This document shows, piece by piece, positions 1-9,828 of a stretch of 64,000 nt of DNA. The notes beneath the pieces are model-generated. The model saw only the letters and a list, made by a program, of their open reading frames with translations, searched no databases and was not told where the DNA came from. Both the position numbers and the translations under genes were made by a program. The stretch is taken from positions 1 through 64,000 of the forward strand of contig JAPMXV010000017.1 of assembly GCA_026936335.1 (NCBI GenBank). Reading direction: 5' to 3'. Within the stretch, counting starts at the first letter, position 1. The number at the start of each line of letters is the position of its first letter. Source of the DNA: Mantamonas sphyraenae (taxonomy: Eukaryota > CRuMs > Mantamonadidae).

Positions 1-37
1 CCTAACCCTAACCCTAACCCTAACCCTAACCCTAACC

Positions 38-78
<41 letters not shown>

Positions 79-216
79 CCCTAACCCTAACCCTAACCCT
101 AACCCTAACCCTAACCCTAACCCTAACCCTAACCCTAACCCTAACCCTAACCCTAACCCTAACCCTAACCCTAACCCTAACCCTAACCCTAACCCTAATC
201 CTAACCCTAACCCTAA
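1..216. repeat. Telomere repeat array (CCCTAA)n, i.e. TTAGGG on the other strand
   Basis: Uninterrupted hexamer array from the first base, so this is a true chromosome end in its natural orientation. One unit near position 54-60 carries an extra A (CCCTAAA), and the unit near 197-202 reads CCTAAT before the array resumes. The array stops at 216 and unique sequence starts at once, with no subtelomeric satellite. Confidence 0.98.
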
Positions 217-475
217 GTGATTTCTGATATGGTGATTTCGGTTTAGGTCAGGTGAGTTGTGCTTGTGTTTGCTGGAGGGGTGCCTGAGTTGGGCGGTGAC
301 ATGGGGCAGTGGGCAATGGGTGGGAGTGGAAATGTCGCTGGTGAGTGGCCGTCGCCCTGCAACGCCGCGCAGTCAGCACTGCCCATCCGCCTTCAACCAA
401 AATATCACAAACACCCACAACACCCTCCACCAGTCCAACACAATCCACATACACTCCAGTACCACCACCATCACC
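217..475 (+). promoter_or_regulatory. Telomere-adjacent upstream region of the first subtelomeric gene
   Basis: This is all the non-coding sequence between the telomere and the first start codon. Bases 384-475 clearly resemble 5391-5484 upstream of the second family member: both contain a CATCCGCCTTCAACCAAA stretch and both end in a CA-rich run before ATGGACAAGGAC. The shared block is therefore probably the family promoter and 5' leader. Bases 217-383 have no visible counterpart elsewhere in the window. Confidence 0.5.
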
Positions 476-3400
476 ATGGACAAGGACTACTCGAGCACTC
501 CGAAGCAACAACACACACCCAACACCTACCCAACGTGCGTTCTGCCTTCCACTCCGTTTTCAGACTGCCCGCTTCTCCCGCTTCCAGCCTCCTCCATGCC
601 TCCGTCGCTTCCCTGCACTCCTCCCCTGCATTTCCACTTGCCCATCACCACCTCCACTGCCTTCTCTGCTCGTCTCCGATTCCCTCTCCCCTGTCACTGC
701 CCGCCCCGTTGCCAGTTTCCCGGTCTGCCAATCTCCTCCGTTTTTCCCTCTCTGCTCGTTCCAGCCTCCCTTCACCCCCACTTCTGCTCCGACGGCGTCC
801 ATCCCGCCTTGCACTCACAGTTGCCACCCCGCCCTGCCCCTCCCCATCTTCCCCACAGCTACTACATGGTCCCTCCCATGACTGCCCAGCCGTTTCCGAA
901 TACGCTGCCCGTTTCTGACGTACAAAACCCGTACCAGCACCCACAACCACCCATCATCTGGGTCCCTGTCAACACCCATTCCCAGCAGCAGCACGTATAT
1001 CCTCATCACGGCCACCCATACTACGCCTATCCTCCTCCGCCGCCTCCTCAGCCGCGACAAACCGCCCAGATGCACTTCGCTCAGCCTCCGACCCACCCTC
1101 CGCCTGCTCAACCCACCACCAACCACAACGGCGTCCCCAAACGCATCAGCCCTGCCTTTGTCGGCATCACACAGACCACGTCCACCACCACATCGTCGTC
1201 CTCCTCCTATCAGGCCACACGGCAGACTGGAGACAGCGACGACGACGACGCAGACCAGGACACACATACATATGACACCGGCGATGTGGAGGACCTGATG
1301 TTTCTGAACTTTGGCCACCGTGAACCACGGTCAATCTCCAGCAACCCAGAGTGGATGACCAGCTCACGGATGGAGGCGTTTGAAGAATACGGCGAGGCAA
1401 ACGACGCCATCCAGCAGCACGTGGACGACGAGATGGAAACTCAGGGCGCACCTAGCTTCGCAGACACTGGTGATGCCATGGATGAGGAGTACATGCCACA
1501 CGTCGACAACGACGACGACACAGACGACATGGAGCAGGAGGACACGGACGAGTGGCAGCCGAGACGCTCAAGTAGAGGTCGCACACGACGAGGAAACCAC
1601 GCCACTCGACTCACTGGTTCACACTCGATGAAAGGCAGCGGACAGCGCAGGCTCAGGGTCACCCCTGGCAGTGGCACCGAGACAGGAACGTCGAGCACAC
1701 GAGCAAGGAGTTACAAGAACGGAGACAACGGCGCACGGAAGAAAGCAGGCGTGGACAAGACGAACAAGTTGCCAGATGGTGTTGAGCGCAAAGGGTGGAC
1801 AAAGGGACCCAGTGACGAGCGCAGCCGCAGCAACAAGAAGGAGCACAGGACACTGCTGAGGCACATGCACACCCTGGCCAACGAGCATCCCATCGACGAT
1901 ATCCCCGATCTCATGACTCTGCAGGCGCGTGTTGTGGTCTGCCATGGCACCACGACCACGCTTGTCCGACAGATTCAGCTCGCTCTGGGCAGCATTCCCC
2001 TCTCCCAGGGCGACATGGCCTTCTGTCTCATCCTTCTGGGCCATGATGTGGATCAACAGGCGTGCAGTGATGCCATCCGTGTCGCTGGTCTGGCCATGGG
2101 TGTGACCAAGGCTGGGTTGAAGGTGTGCTGGCTCGAGGAGCCACACAACCACGGCGACCCCAACTACGCCCTCCTCCACCTGCTTATGACAGAGATGGAC
2201 ACTCTTGGCAACAGGCCCCATCCCACCACCTGGAAGGAGCACGAGCAGACCCAGCTGTGGCTGCAGAAAGCACGACGCCCTGCTGACAGCGACAGCGACC
2301 CACACTGGACACAATGCGACTACGACCACCACCTCACCACCACTGAGGTGGAAAAGTGGCATAACGAGTCTGTGCGCAGTGGCTGGGCAACGCACAATCC
2401 CAACGACGAGCGTGGCAGCTGCACGGCGCGGGAGTTCCAGACGCTGCTGGCACACGTGAAGGCACGCGCAGCCAAGCACCCTCGCCATCAGCACACACAC
2501 GAGCACCTTGCACTGCGTGAGCTGATCAACAACGGCAGCCTGCTGTCCCTGCTGCGCCACATCATCCTGGCGCTGGGCAACGTTGGCGTGCCGCCTGTCG
2601 ACCTGGCCTTCTTTGTCCGCCTCCTCAGGCCACACCTCACCTACCAGAAGTTACGACATGCCATCAGCGACACCCTCACTCGCGGTGTCACCTCCCTCTC
2701 CCTCAAGATCGCCTGGCTCGACAACCCCAAACCCAGCGACGCCACACTGCACACCCTCCTCCACACCCTCATCGAGCGCATCACACCCCACATCACCACC
2801 CGTCCCACCACCGTCGACGCAGTCAACACCCTCGACATCCCCGAGATTATTCTTCCTGAGCCCACGGAGGAGGATGGGTTGGTCGTGGAGGATGGACTGC
2901 CAGATGGCGTTGTTTGCAGTGGCTGGACAAACTGGCGCAAGAGCGAGCGCAGCCACAGCAACAAGAAGGAGCACACGGCACTGCTGAACCACATGCACAC
3001 CCTGGCCAATGACCATCCCATCGACGACATCCCCGACCTCATGAACCTTCAGGCACGTGTTGTGGTCTGCCATGGCACCCTGCGCACGCTGGTCAGACAG
3101 ATTCAGCTCGCTGTGGGCAACACACCCCTCTCCCAGGGCGGCATGGCCCTCTGCCTCACCCTTCTCGGCCGTGACATGGATCAACATACGTGCAGTGCTG
3201 CCATCCAGAACGCTGGTCTGGCCATGGGTATCACAAAGGCTGGGTTGAAGGTGTGCTGGCTGGAGGAGCCACACGACCACGGCGACCCCAACTACGCCCT
3301 CCTCCACCTTCTCATGACAGAGATGGACACTCTCGGCGACAGGCCCCATCCCACCACCTGGAAGGAGCACGAGCAGACCCAGCTGTGGCTGCAGAAAGCA

Positions 3401-5176
3401 CGACGCCCTGCTGACAGCGACAGCGACCCACACTGGACACAATGCGACTACGACCACCACCTCACCACCACTGAGGTGGAAAAGTGGCATAACGAGTCTG
3501 TGCGCAGTGGCTGGGCAACGCACAATCCCAACGACGAGCGTGGCAGCTGCACGGCGCGGGAGTTCCAGACGCTGCTGGCACACGTGAAGGCACGCGCAGC
3601 CAAGCACCCTCGCCATCAGCACACACACGAGCACCTTGCACTGCGTGAGCTGATCAACAACGGCAGCCTGCTGTCCCTGCTGCGCCACATCATCCTGGCG
3701 CTGGGCAACGTTGGCGTGCCGCCTGTCGACCTGGCCTTCTTTGTCCGCCTCCTCAGGCCACACCTCACCTACCAGAAGTTACGACATGCCATCAGCGACA
3801 CCCTCACTCGCGGTGTCACCTCCCTCTCCCTCAAGATCGCCTGGCTCGACAACCCCAAACCCAGCGACGCCACACTGCACACCCTCCTCCACACCCTCAT
3901 CGAGCGCATCACACCCCACATCACCACCCGTCCCACCACCGTCGACGCAGTCAACACCCTCGACATCCCCGAGATTATTCTTCCTGAGCCCACGGAGGAG
4001 GATGGGTTGGTCGTGGAGGATGGACTGCCAGATGGCGTTGTTTGCAGTGGCTGGACAAACTGGCGCAAGAGCGAGCGCAGCCACAGCAACAAGAAGGAGC
4101 ACACGGCACTGCTGAACCACATGCACACCCTGGCCAATGACCATCCCATCGACGACATCCCCGACCTCATGAACCTTCAGGCACGTGTTGTGGTCTGCCA
4201 TGGCACCCTGCGCACGCTGGTCAGACAGATTCAGCTCGCTGTGGGCAACACACCCCTCTCCCAGGGCGGCATGGCCCTCTGCCTCACCCTTCTCGGCCGT
4301 GACATGGATCAACATACGTGCAGTGCTGCCATCCAGAACGCTGGTCTGGCCATGGGTATCACAAAGGCTGGGTTGAAGGTGTGCTGGCTGGAGGAGCCAC
4401 ACGACCACGGCGACCCCAACTACGCCCTCCTCCACCTTCTCATGACAGAGATGGACACTCTCGGCGACAGGCCCCATCCCACCACCTGGAAGGAGCACGA
4501 GCAGACCCAGCTGTGGCTGCAGAAAGCACGACGCCCTGCTGACAGCGACAGCGACCCACACTGGACACAATGCGACTACGACCACCACCTCACCACCACT
4601 GAGGTGGAAAAGTGGCATAACGAGTCTGTGCGCAGTGGCTGGGCAACGCACAATCCCAACGACGAGCGTGGCAGCTGCACGGCGCGGGAGTTCCAGACGC
4701 TGCTGGCACACGTGAAGGCACGCGCAGCCAAGCACCCTCGCCATCAGCACGCACACGAGCACCAGGCACTGTGTGAGCTGATCAACAACGGCAACCTGCA
4801 GTCCCTTGTGCGACACATCATCCTGGCGCTGGGCAATGTTGGCGTGCCGCCTGTCGATCAGGCCTTCTTTGTTCGCCTCCTCCGTCCACGCCTCACCTAC
4901 AAGAAGGTTCAACAGGCCATCAGCGTCACCCTCACTCGCGGCGTCACCTCCCTCTCCCTCAAGATCGCCTGGCTCGACAACCCCAAACCCAGCGACGCCA
5001 CACTGCACACCCTCCTCCACACCCTCATCGACCGCATCACACCCCACATCACCACCCGTCCCACCACCCCCGCACTCGTCAACGCCTACCCAATCCCCCC
5101 TTTCACCCTGCCCAAGCGCAAAGACCCTTCCTCCTCGTCGTCCTCCTCCTCCTCGAAACGGCAACGCCTCGAATGA
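476..5176 (+). CDS. Subtelomeric repeat protein, copy 1 (novel family, three 376-residue units)
   Basis: I do not recognise this family. The start at 476 (MDKDYS) is shared with copy 2 at 5485. A probable intron spans 535-858 (donor GTGCGT, acceptor CCCCACAG, 324 nt). Spliced length is about 1,458 residues. Order: Pro/Gln/Tyr-rich N-terminus, Asp/Glu-rich acidic segment, Arg/Lys-rich stretch, then three 376-residue units, ending in a Ser run and KRQRLE. Each unit is two half-repeats of about 115 residues sharing GW...ER...KE, then a helix like RQIQLALGN, then GVT...LK..WL..P and LLH.L. PKRKD plus KRQRLE at the C-terminus looks like a bipartite nuclear signal. No catalytic motif, signal peptide or membrane segment is visible. 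Units 2 and 3 are nearly identical in DNA. That it is expressed and nuclear is inference. Confidence 0.7.
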   Translation: MDKDYSSTPKQQHTPNTYPTCVLPSTPFSDCPLLPLPASSMPPSLPCTPPLHFHLPITTSTAFSARLRFPLPCHCPPRCQFPGLPISSVFPSLLVPASLHPHFCSDGVHPALHSQLPPRPAPPHLPHSYYMVPPMTAQPFPNTLPVSDVQNPYQHPQPPIIWVPVNTHSQQQHVYPHHGHPYYAYPPPPPPQPRQTAQMHFAQPPTHPPPAQPTTNHNGVPKRISPAFVGITQTTSTTTSSSSSYQATRQTGDSDDDDADQDTHTYDTGDVEDLMFLNFGHREPRSISSNPEWMTSSRMEAFEEYGEANDAIQQHVDDEMETQGAPSFADTGDAMDEEYMPHVDNDDDTDDMEQEDTDEWQPRRSSRGRTRRGNHATRLTGSHSMKGSGQRRLRVTPGSGTETGTSSTRARSYKNGDNGARKKAGVDKTNKLPDGVERKGWTKGPSDERSRSNKKEHRTLLRHMHTLANEHPIDDIPDLMTLQARVVVCHGTTTTLVRQIQLALGSIPLSQGDMAFCLILLGHDVDQQACSDAIRVAGLAMGVTKAGLKVCWLEEPHNHGDPNYALLHLLMTEMDTLGNRPHPTTWKEHEQTQLWLQKARRPADSDSDPHWTQCDYDHHLTTTEVEKWHNESVRSGWATHNPNDERGSCTAREFQTLLAHVKARAAKHPRHQHTHEHLALRELINNGSLLSLLRHIILALGNVGVPPVDLAFFVRLLRPHLTYQKLRHAISDTLTRGVTSLSLKIAWLDNPKPSDATLHTLLHTLIERITPHITTRPTTVDAVNTLDIPEIILPEPTEEDGLVVEDGLPDGVVCSGWTNWRKSERSHSNKKEHTALLNHMHTLANDHPIDDIPDLMNLQARVVVCHGTLRTLVRQIQLAVGNTPLSQGGMALCLTLLGRDMDQHTCSAAIQNAGLAMGITKAGLKVCWLEEPHDHGDPNYALLHLLMTEMDTLGDRPHPTTWKEHEQTQLWLQKARRPADSDSDPHWTQCDYDHHLTTTEVEKWHNESVRSGWATHNPNDERGSCTAREFQTLLAHVKARAAKHPRHQHTHEHLALRELINNGSLLSLLRHIILALGNVGVPPVDLAFFVRLLRPHLTYQKLRHAISDTLTRGVTSLSLKIAWLDNPKPSDATLHTLLHTLIERITPHITTRPTTVDAVNTLDIPEIILPEPTEEDGLVVEDGLPDGVVCSGWTNWRKSERSHSNKKEHTALLNHMHTLANDHPIDDIPDLMNLQARVVVCHGTLRTLVRQIQLAVGNTPLSQGGMALCLTLLGRDMDQHTCSAAIQNAGLAMGITKAGLKVCWLEEPHDHGDPNYALLHLLMTEMDTLGDRPHPTTWKEHEQTQLWLQKARRPADSDSDPHWTQCDYDHHLTTTEVEKWHNESVRSGWATHNPNDERGSCTAREFQTLLAHVKARAAKHPRHQHAHEHQALCELINNGNLQSLVRHIILALGNVGVPPVDQAFFVRLLRPRLTYKKVQQAISVTLTRGVTSLSLKIAWLDNPKPSDATLHTLLHTLIDRITPHITTRPTTPALVNAYPIPPFTLPKRKDPSSSSSSSSSKRQRLE
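535..858 (+). other. Probable intron of subtelomeric copy 1 (frame-preserving)
   Basis: Donor GTGCGT and acceptor CCCCACAG match the other introns of the window, and the interior is strongly pyrimidine-rich. Removing it joins NTYPT directly to YYMVPPM, in keeping with the flanking Tyr/Pro/Met-rich composition. The length is 324 nt, a multiple of three, and there is no in-frame stop, so retention would add 108 Pro/Ser/Leu/Cys-rich residues without breaking the frame. Copy 2 has a 324-nt segment at the same place. Confidence 0.6.
2211..4750 (+). repeat. Perfect-looking tandem duplication, 1128-bp period, 2.25 copies
   Basis: Bases from 2211 repeat at +1128 without a difference that I can see, up to 4750 (first mismatch at 4751 against 3623). 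The period equals one 376-residue protein unit, so the reading frame is kept. The left boundary lies next to the differences at 2206 and 2209 against 3334 and 3337. Older copies of the same unit in gene 2 are visibly diverged, so this block was duplicated or homogenised recently. Confidence 0.9.
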
Positions 5177-5484
5177 ACCACTCTTCATTCCCTCTCCCTC
5201 CCACTCACCCTCACCTCCCCACCCACCCAACCACCCTCTCCATCACCTCATCCGGGAGTGTCACCCACCCTTCCGACCCTCCCTTCTCCACATACGCCTC
5301 TATCCCACCACACCCAAACATCGCCTCCCCCTCTTCCCCATTCATCACCAACCCCGTCTCTTTAGCCTCGCCCCCCTGTGCACCCCACCCATCCGCCTTC
5401 AACCAAAGTATCACCAACTCCCACACCACCCTCCAGCTGTCCAACACAATCCACATGCACTCCAGCACCATCACCACCACCATC

Positions 5485-8400
5485 ATGGACAAGGACTACT
5501 CAGACACTCCGAAGCAACAACACACACCCAACACCTACCCAGCGTGCGTTCTGCCTTCCACTCCGTTTTCTGACTGCCCGCTTCTCCCGCTTCCTTGCCT
5601 CCTCCATGACTCCGTCGCTTCCCTGCACTCCTCCCCTGCATCTCCACTTCCCCAGCACCACCGTCGCTGCCTTCTCCGCTCTTCTCCGATCCCCTCTCCC
5701 CTGTCACTGCCCTCTCCGTTGCCAGTTTCCCCGTCTGCCAATCTCCTCCGATTTTCCCTCTCTGCTCGTTCCAGCCTCCCTTCACCCTGCTTCTGCTCTG
5801 ACGGCGTCCACACCGGCTTCCGCTCGCCGCTCCCACCCCGCCTTGCCCCTCCGCGTCTCCCCCACAGCTATGGGTACATGGTCCCTCCCATGGCTACCCA
5901 GCCGTTTCCGAACATGCTGCCCGTCCAAGGCGTACAAAACCCGTACCAGCATCCACAACCACCCATCATCTGGGTCCCTGTCAACACCCATCCTCAGCAG
6001 TACCACGCGTATGCTTCTCAGGGCCACCCATACTACGCCTACCCTCCTCCGCCGCCTCCTCAGCCGCGACAAACCGCCCAGATGCACTTCGCTCAGGCTC
6101 CGTTGCACCCTCCGCCTGCTCAACCCACAACAAACCACAACCGCGTCCCGAAACGCATCAGCCCTGCCTTTGTCGGCATCACACGGACCACATCCACCAC
6201 CACATCGTCGTCCTCCTCCCAACAGGCCACACGGCAGACTGGAGACAGCGACGACGACAACGCAGACCAGGACACACACACACATGACACCGGCGACGTG
6301 GAGGACCTGATGTTCCTGAACTTTGGCCATCGTGAACCACGGACAATCTCCAGCATCTCAGAGTGGATGACCAGCTCAGGGATGGAGGCGTACGAAGAAG
6401 ACGGCGAGGCAGACGACGCACCCCAGCAGCACGTTGAGGACGAGATGGAAACTCGGGGCTCACTCAGCAATGCAGACGCTGGTGATGCCATGGATGAGGA
6501 GTACATGCTGCAAGACGACAGCGACGACGACGCAGACGACTTGGAACAGGAGGACAAGGCCGAATGGCAGCCAAGACGCACAAGAGGAGGCCACACACAA
6601 CGACGCAGAGGCCTCAGCAGCCGCCGTACTGGTCCACAGAAGTTGAAGGGCTGCGGACAGCGCAGGCTCAGGGTCACGGCTGGCAGTGGCACCGAGACAG
6701 GAACGTCGAGCACACGGGCAAGGATGGCCAAGAACGGAGACACCGGCGCACGGAAGAACACAGGCGTGGACAAGACGAACAAGTTGCCAGATGATGTTGC
6801 GCGCAAAGGGTGGTCGATGAACTGGCGCAGTGAAGAGCGCAGCCACAGCAACAAGAAGGAGCACACGGCACTGCTGAACCACATGCACAGCCTGGCCAAC
6901 GAGCATCCCATCGACGACATCTCCGACCTCATGACCCTGCAGGCGCGTGTTCTGGTCTGCCACGGCACCCTGATCACGCTTGTCCGACAGATTCAGCTCG
7001 CTCTGGGTAACATTCCCCTTTCCCAGGGCGACATGGCACTCTGCCTCACCGTTCTCGGCCGTGAGGTGGATCAATACGCGTGCAGCGCTGCCATTCGCCA
7101 CGCTGGTCTGGCCATGGGTGTGACAAAGTCTGGGTTGAAGGTGGGCTGGCTGGAGGAGCCACACGACCACGGCGACCCCAACTACGCCCTCCTCCACCTG
7201 CTCATGACAGAGATGGACACACTCGGTGACAGACCCCATCCCATCACCTGGAAGGAGCACCAGCAGACCCAGCTGTGGCTGCAGAAAGCACGACGCCCTG
7301 CTGACAACGACAGCGACCCACACTGGACACAATGTGACTACGACCACCACCTCACCACCACCAAGGTGGACAAGTGGCAATCTGAGTCTGTGCGCAGTGG
7401 CTGGAGCTATGCTCCAACAAGCGACGAGCGTGGCAGCTGCACGGCGCGGGAGTTCCAGACGCTGCTGGTACACATGCAGACACGCGCTGCCAAGCACCCT
7501 CGCCATCAGCACACACGCGAGCACTATGCACTGCGTGAACTGATCAACAACGGCAGCCTGATGTCCCTGGTGCGTCACATCGTCCTGGCGCTGGGCAACG
7601 TTGGCGTGCCGCCTGTCGACCTGGCCTTCTTTGTCCGCCTCCTCAGACCACAGCTCACCTACCAGCAGTTCTCCCCTGCCATCAGCAAATCCCTCACCCG
7701 TGGTGTCACCTCACTCTCCCTCAAGATCGCCTGGCTCGATAACCTCAAACCCAGCGACGCCACACTGCACACCCTCCTCCACACCCTCATCGACCGCATC
7801 ACACCCCACATCACGAACCGTCCAACCACCTTCGACGCCGTCAACTTCCTCCGCATTCCCGAGCTTGTTCTGCCCGAGCCCACAGACGAGGAGAAGATGA
7901 TGGCCGTGGAGGATGGACTGCCAGATGGCGTTGTGCGCAGTGGCTGGACTCACTGGCGCAAGAGCGAGCGCAGCCACAGAAACAAGAAGGAGCACACGGC
8001 ACTGCTGAATCGCATGCACACTCTGGTCAATGAGCATCCCATGAACGACATCCGCGACCTGCTGATCCTGCAGGCGCGTGTTGTGGTCTGCCATGGCACC
8101 CTGTTGGCGCTGATCCGACAGATTCAGCTCGCTCTGGGCATCATTCCCCTCTCCCAGGGCGACATGGCCTTCTGCCTCACCCTTCTCGGCCGTGACATTG
8201 ATCAAAAGGCGTGCAGCCTTGCCATCCTCCACGCTGGTCTGGCCATGGGTGTGACAAAGGCTGGGTTGAAGGTGTGCTGGCTGGAGGAGCCACACGACCA
8301 CGGCGACCCCAACTACGCCCTCCTCCACATGCTCATGACAGAGATGGACACACTCGGCAACAGGACCCATCCCAGCACCTGGAAGGAGCACCAGCAGACC

Positions 8401-9060
8401 CAGCTGTGGCTGCAGAAAGCACGACGCCCTGCTGACAACGACAGCGACCCACACTGGACACAATGCGACTACGACCACCACCTCCCCACCACCAAGGTGG
8501 AAAAGTGGCATCCCGAGTCTCTTCGCAGTGGCTGGAGCAAATCCGGTCACGACGAGCGTGGCAGCTGCACTGCGCGGGAGTTCCAGACGCTGCTGGCACA
8601 CATGAAGGCACGCGCAGCCAAGCACCCTCGCCATCGATACGCACACGAGCACCAGGCACTGCGTGAGCTGATCAACACTGGCAGCAAGCAGTCCCTGGTG
8701 CGACACATCATCCTGGCGCTTGGCAACGTTGGTGTGCCGCCTGTCGACCTGGCCTTCTTTGTCCGCCTCCTCAGGCCAAACCATACCTACAAGCAGTTCT
8801 CCCCTGCCATCAGCGACACTCTCACTGGCGGCGTCACCTCCCTCTCCCTCAAGATCGCCTGGCTTGACAACCCCCAACCCAGCGACGCCACACTGCACAC
8901 CCTCCTCCACACCCTCATCGACCGCATTACACCCCATATCACCACCCGCCCCACCACCGTCGCACTCGTCAACGCCTACCCCATCCCCTCCTTCACCCTC
9001 CCCAAGCGCAAAGACCTTTCCTCCTCTACCTCCTCCGCCAAACGCCAGCGCCTCGAATGA
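5485..9060 (+). CDS. Subtelomeric repeat protein, copy 2 (two 376-residue units)
   Basis: Paralog of the gene at 476-5176 with the same order of segments: MDKDYS start, probable 324-nt intron at 5544-5867 (GTGCGT...CCCCCACAG), Pro/Gln-rich N-terminus, acidic segment with DDD runs, basic stretch, then two instead of three 376-residue units and the same C-terminus (PKRKD, Ser run, KRQRLE). Spliced length is about 1,083 residues. Its two units differ from each other and from copy 1 at many sites, including amino-acid changes, so it is not part of the recent duplication. It begins 308 bp after the stop of copy 1. Function is unknown; no enzyme motif was seen. Confidence 0.7.
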   Translation: MDKDYSDTPKQQHTPNTYPACVLPSTPFSDCPLLPLPCLLHDSVASLHSSPASPLPQHHRRCLLRSSPIPSPLSLPSPLPVSPSANLLRFSLSARSSLPSPCFCSDGVHTGFRSPLPPRLAPPRLPHSYGYMVPPMATQPFPNMLPVQGVQNPYQHPQPPIIWVPVNTHPQQYHAYASQGHPYYAYPPPPPPQPRQTAQMHFAQAPLHPPPAQPTTNHNRVPKRISPAFVGITRTTSTTTSSSSSQQATRQTGDSDDDNADQDTHTHDTGDVEDLMFLNFGHREPRTISSISEWMTSSGMEAYEEDGEADDAPQQHVEDEMETRGSLSNADAGDAMDEEYMLQDDSDDDADDLEQEDKAEWQPRRTRGGHTQRRRGLSSRRTGPQKLKGCGQRRLRVTAGSGTETGTSSTRARMAKNGDTGARKNTGVDKTNKLPDDVARKGWSMNWRSEERSHSNKKEHTALLNHMHSLANEHPIDDISDLMTLQARVLVCHGTLITLVRQIQLALGNIPLSQGDMALCLTVLGREVDQYACSAAIRHAGLAMGVTKSGLKVGWLEEPHDHGDPNYALLHLLMTEMDTLGDRPHPITWKEHQQTQLWLQKARRPADNDSDPHWTQCDYDHHLTTTKVDKWQSESVRSGWSYAPTSDERGSCTAREFQTLLVHMQTRAAKHPRHQHTREHYALRELINNGSLMSLVRHIVLALGNVGVPPVDLAFFVRLLRPQLTYQQFSPAISKSLTRGVTSLSLKIAWLDNLKPSDATLHTLLHTLIDRITPHITNRPTTFDAVNFLRIPELVLPEPTDEEKMMAVEDGLPDGVVRSGWTHWRKSERSHRNKKEHTALLNRMHTLVNEHPMNDIRDLLILQARVVVCHGTLLALIRQIQLALGIIPLSQGDMAFCLTLLGRDIDQKACSLAILHAGLAMGVTKAGLKVCWLEEPHDHGDPNYALLHMLMTEMDTLGNRTHPSTWKEHQQTQLWLQKARRPADNDSDPHWTQCDYDHHLPTTKVEKWHPESLRSGWSKSGHDERGSCTAREFQTLLAHMKARAAKHPRHRYAHEHQALRELINTGSKQSLVRHIILALGNVGVPPVDLAFFVRLLRPNHTYKQFSPAISDTLTGGVTSLSLKIAWLDNPQPSDATLHTLLHTLIDRITPHITTRPTTVALVNAYPIPSFTLPKRKDLSSSTSSAKRQRLE

Positions 9061-9828
9061 ATCCCCTCCTTCCTTCCGATCCACTCCATCATTTGCTGCC
9101 CTCACACATCACATTCCGTTCCCCTTCTTGGCACAGGGCCTCGCTCCGCCGCTCCGAAGCCCTTTTGCCGACCCCACAGACACCGAGGTGTTCATCTTGG
9201 ATTGTGCCCTGCTCAGCGTCGACATCGCCGTCACTTTGGTGGTGCTGCTGGTGTTGGTGTTGTTTCCGCTGTTGCTCATCACCGTCGCTACGTTGTTGTT
9301 GGTGTGTATGTCCATCCAGCACTCCTCGTCCTCGTCGTGGTCATCCGGCGCATTTGACCATGCACTGGCACCTTGCAAATGACACGCTGACGTCCTTATC
9401 ACGCTCATCACCTGACGAATGCCCCCATTCTGGACTGTGTGTGCCTTGTTGTGCCACAGGGCGCACAGAAAGTCGTCCCTGGTGCATGGGACAAGCAATG
9501 CATTACGCAGAAGCCATGGTCTCCCACACGACACACACGGTTGAATTATGTGGATGTGCGATGCATGCTGCCCCATCGCAGCCAAATGTTCGCACGCAGG
9601 GTGTCCAAGCGAGGAGGCACCTTGCTGGGCCGAACCCTTCGTACAGGCACTCCACGAGTGCGAACCACGTTGATGCACGTCACTGCCCATCATAACACGA
9701 TACATCCTCGACACGACGTGGCTGTGGGTGCCAGTTTGCATGCGGCCCGGTCGTGGCAGGGCAGGAACACGTCGTCCTCATCATCACCATGGCTCAACGG
9801 CACAGCCGCTGTCGTGCAGCGCTGCAGC
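9061..9828. other. Intergenic stretch, no supported gene
   Basis: This 768-bp stretch separates copy 2 from the Crinkler-like gene. The frame of copy 2 stays open past other stops with a Leu/Val-rich hydrophobic run near 9175-9310, and both strands have open frames, but none has a credible start, splice context or protein-like conservation. I see no repeat shared with the rest of the window. It probably holds the promoter of the gene starting at 9829 and the left junction of whatever inserted here. Confidence 0.5.

Noticed and set aside
3779..5230. Long minus-strand open frame of 483 codons opposite copy 1, and similar ones at 2651-3763 and 7711-9105
   Set aside because: They exist because the plus-strand repeat genes lack certain codons; they track the 1128-bp repeat exactly, have no sensible start, and show Val/Gly-rich junk composition.
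9057..9741. Open frames on both strands between copy 2 and the Crinkler-like gene, including a hydrophobic Leu/Val run
   Set aside because: No credible start or splice context, composition from GTTGTTG/GCTGCTG tracts, and no similarity to other genes in the window.
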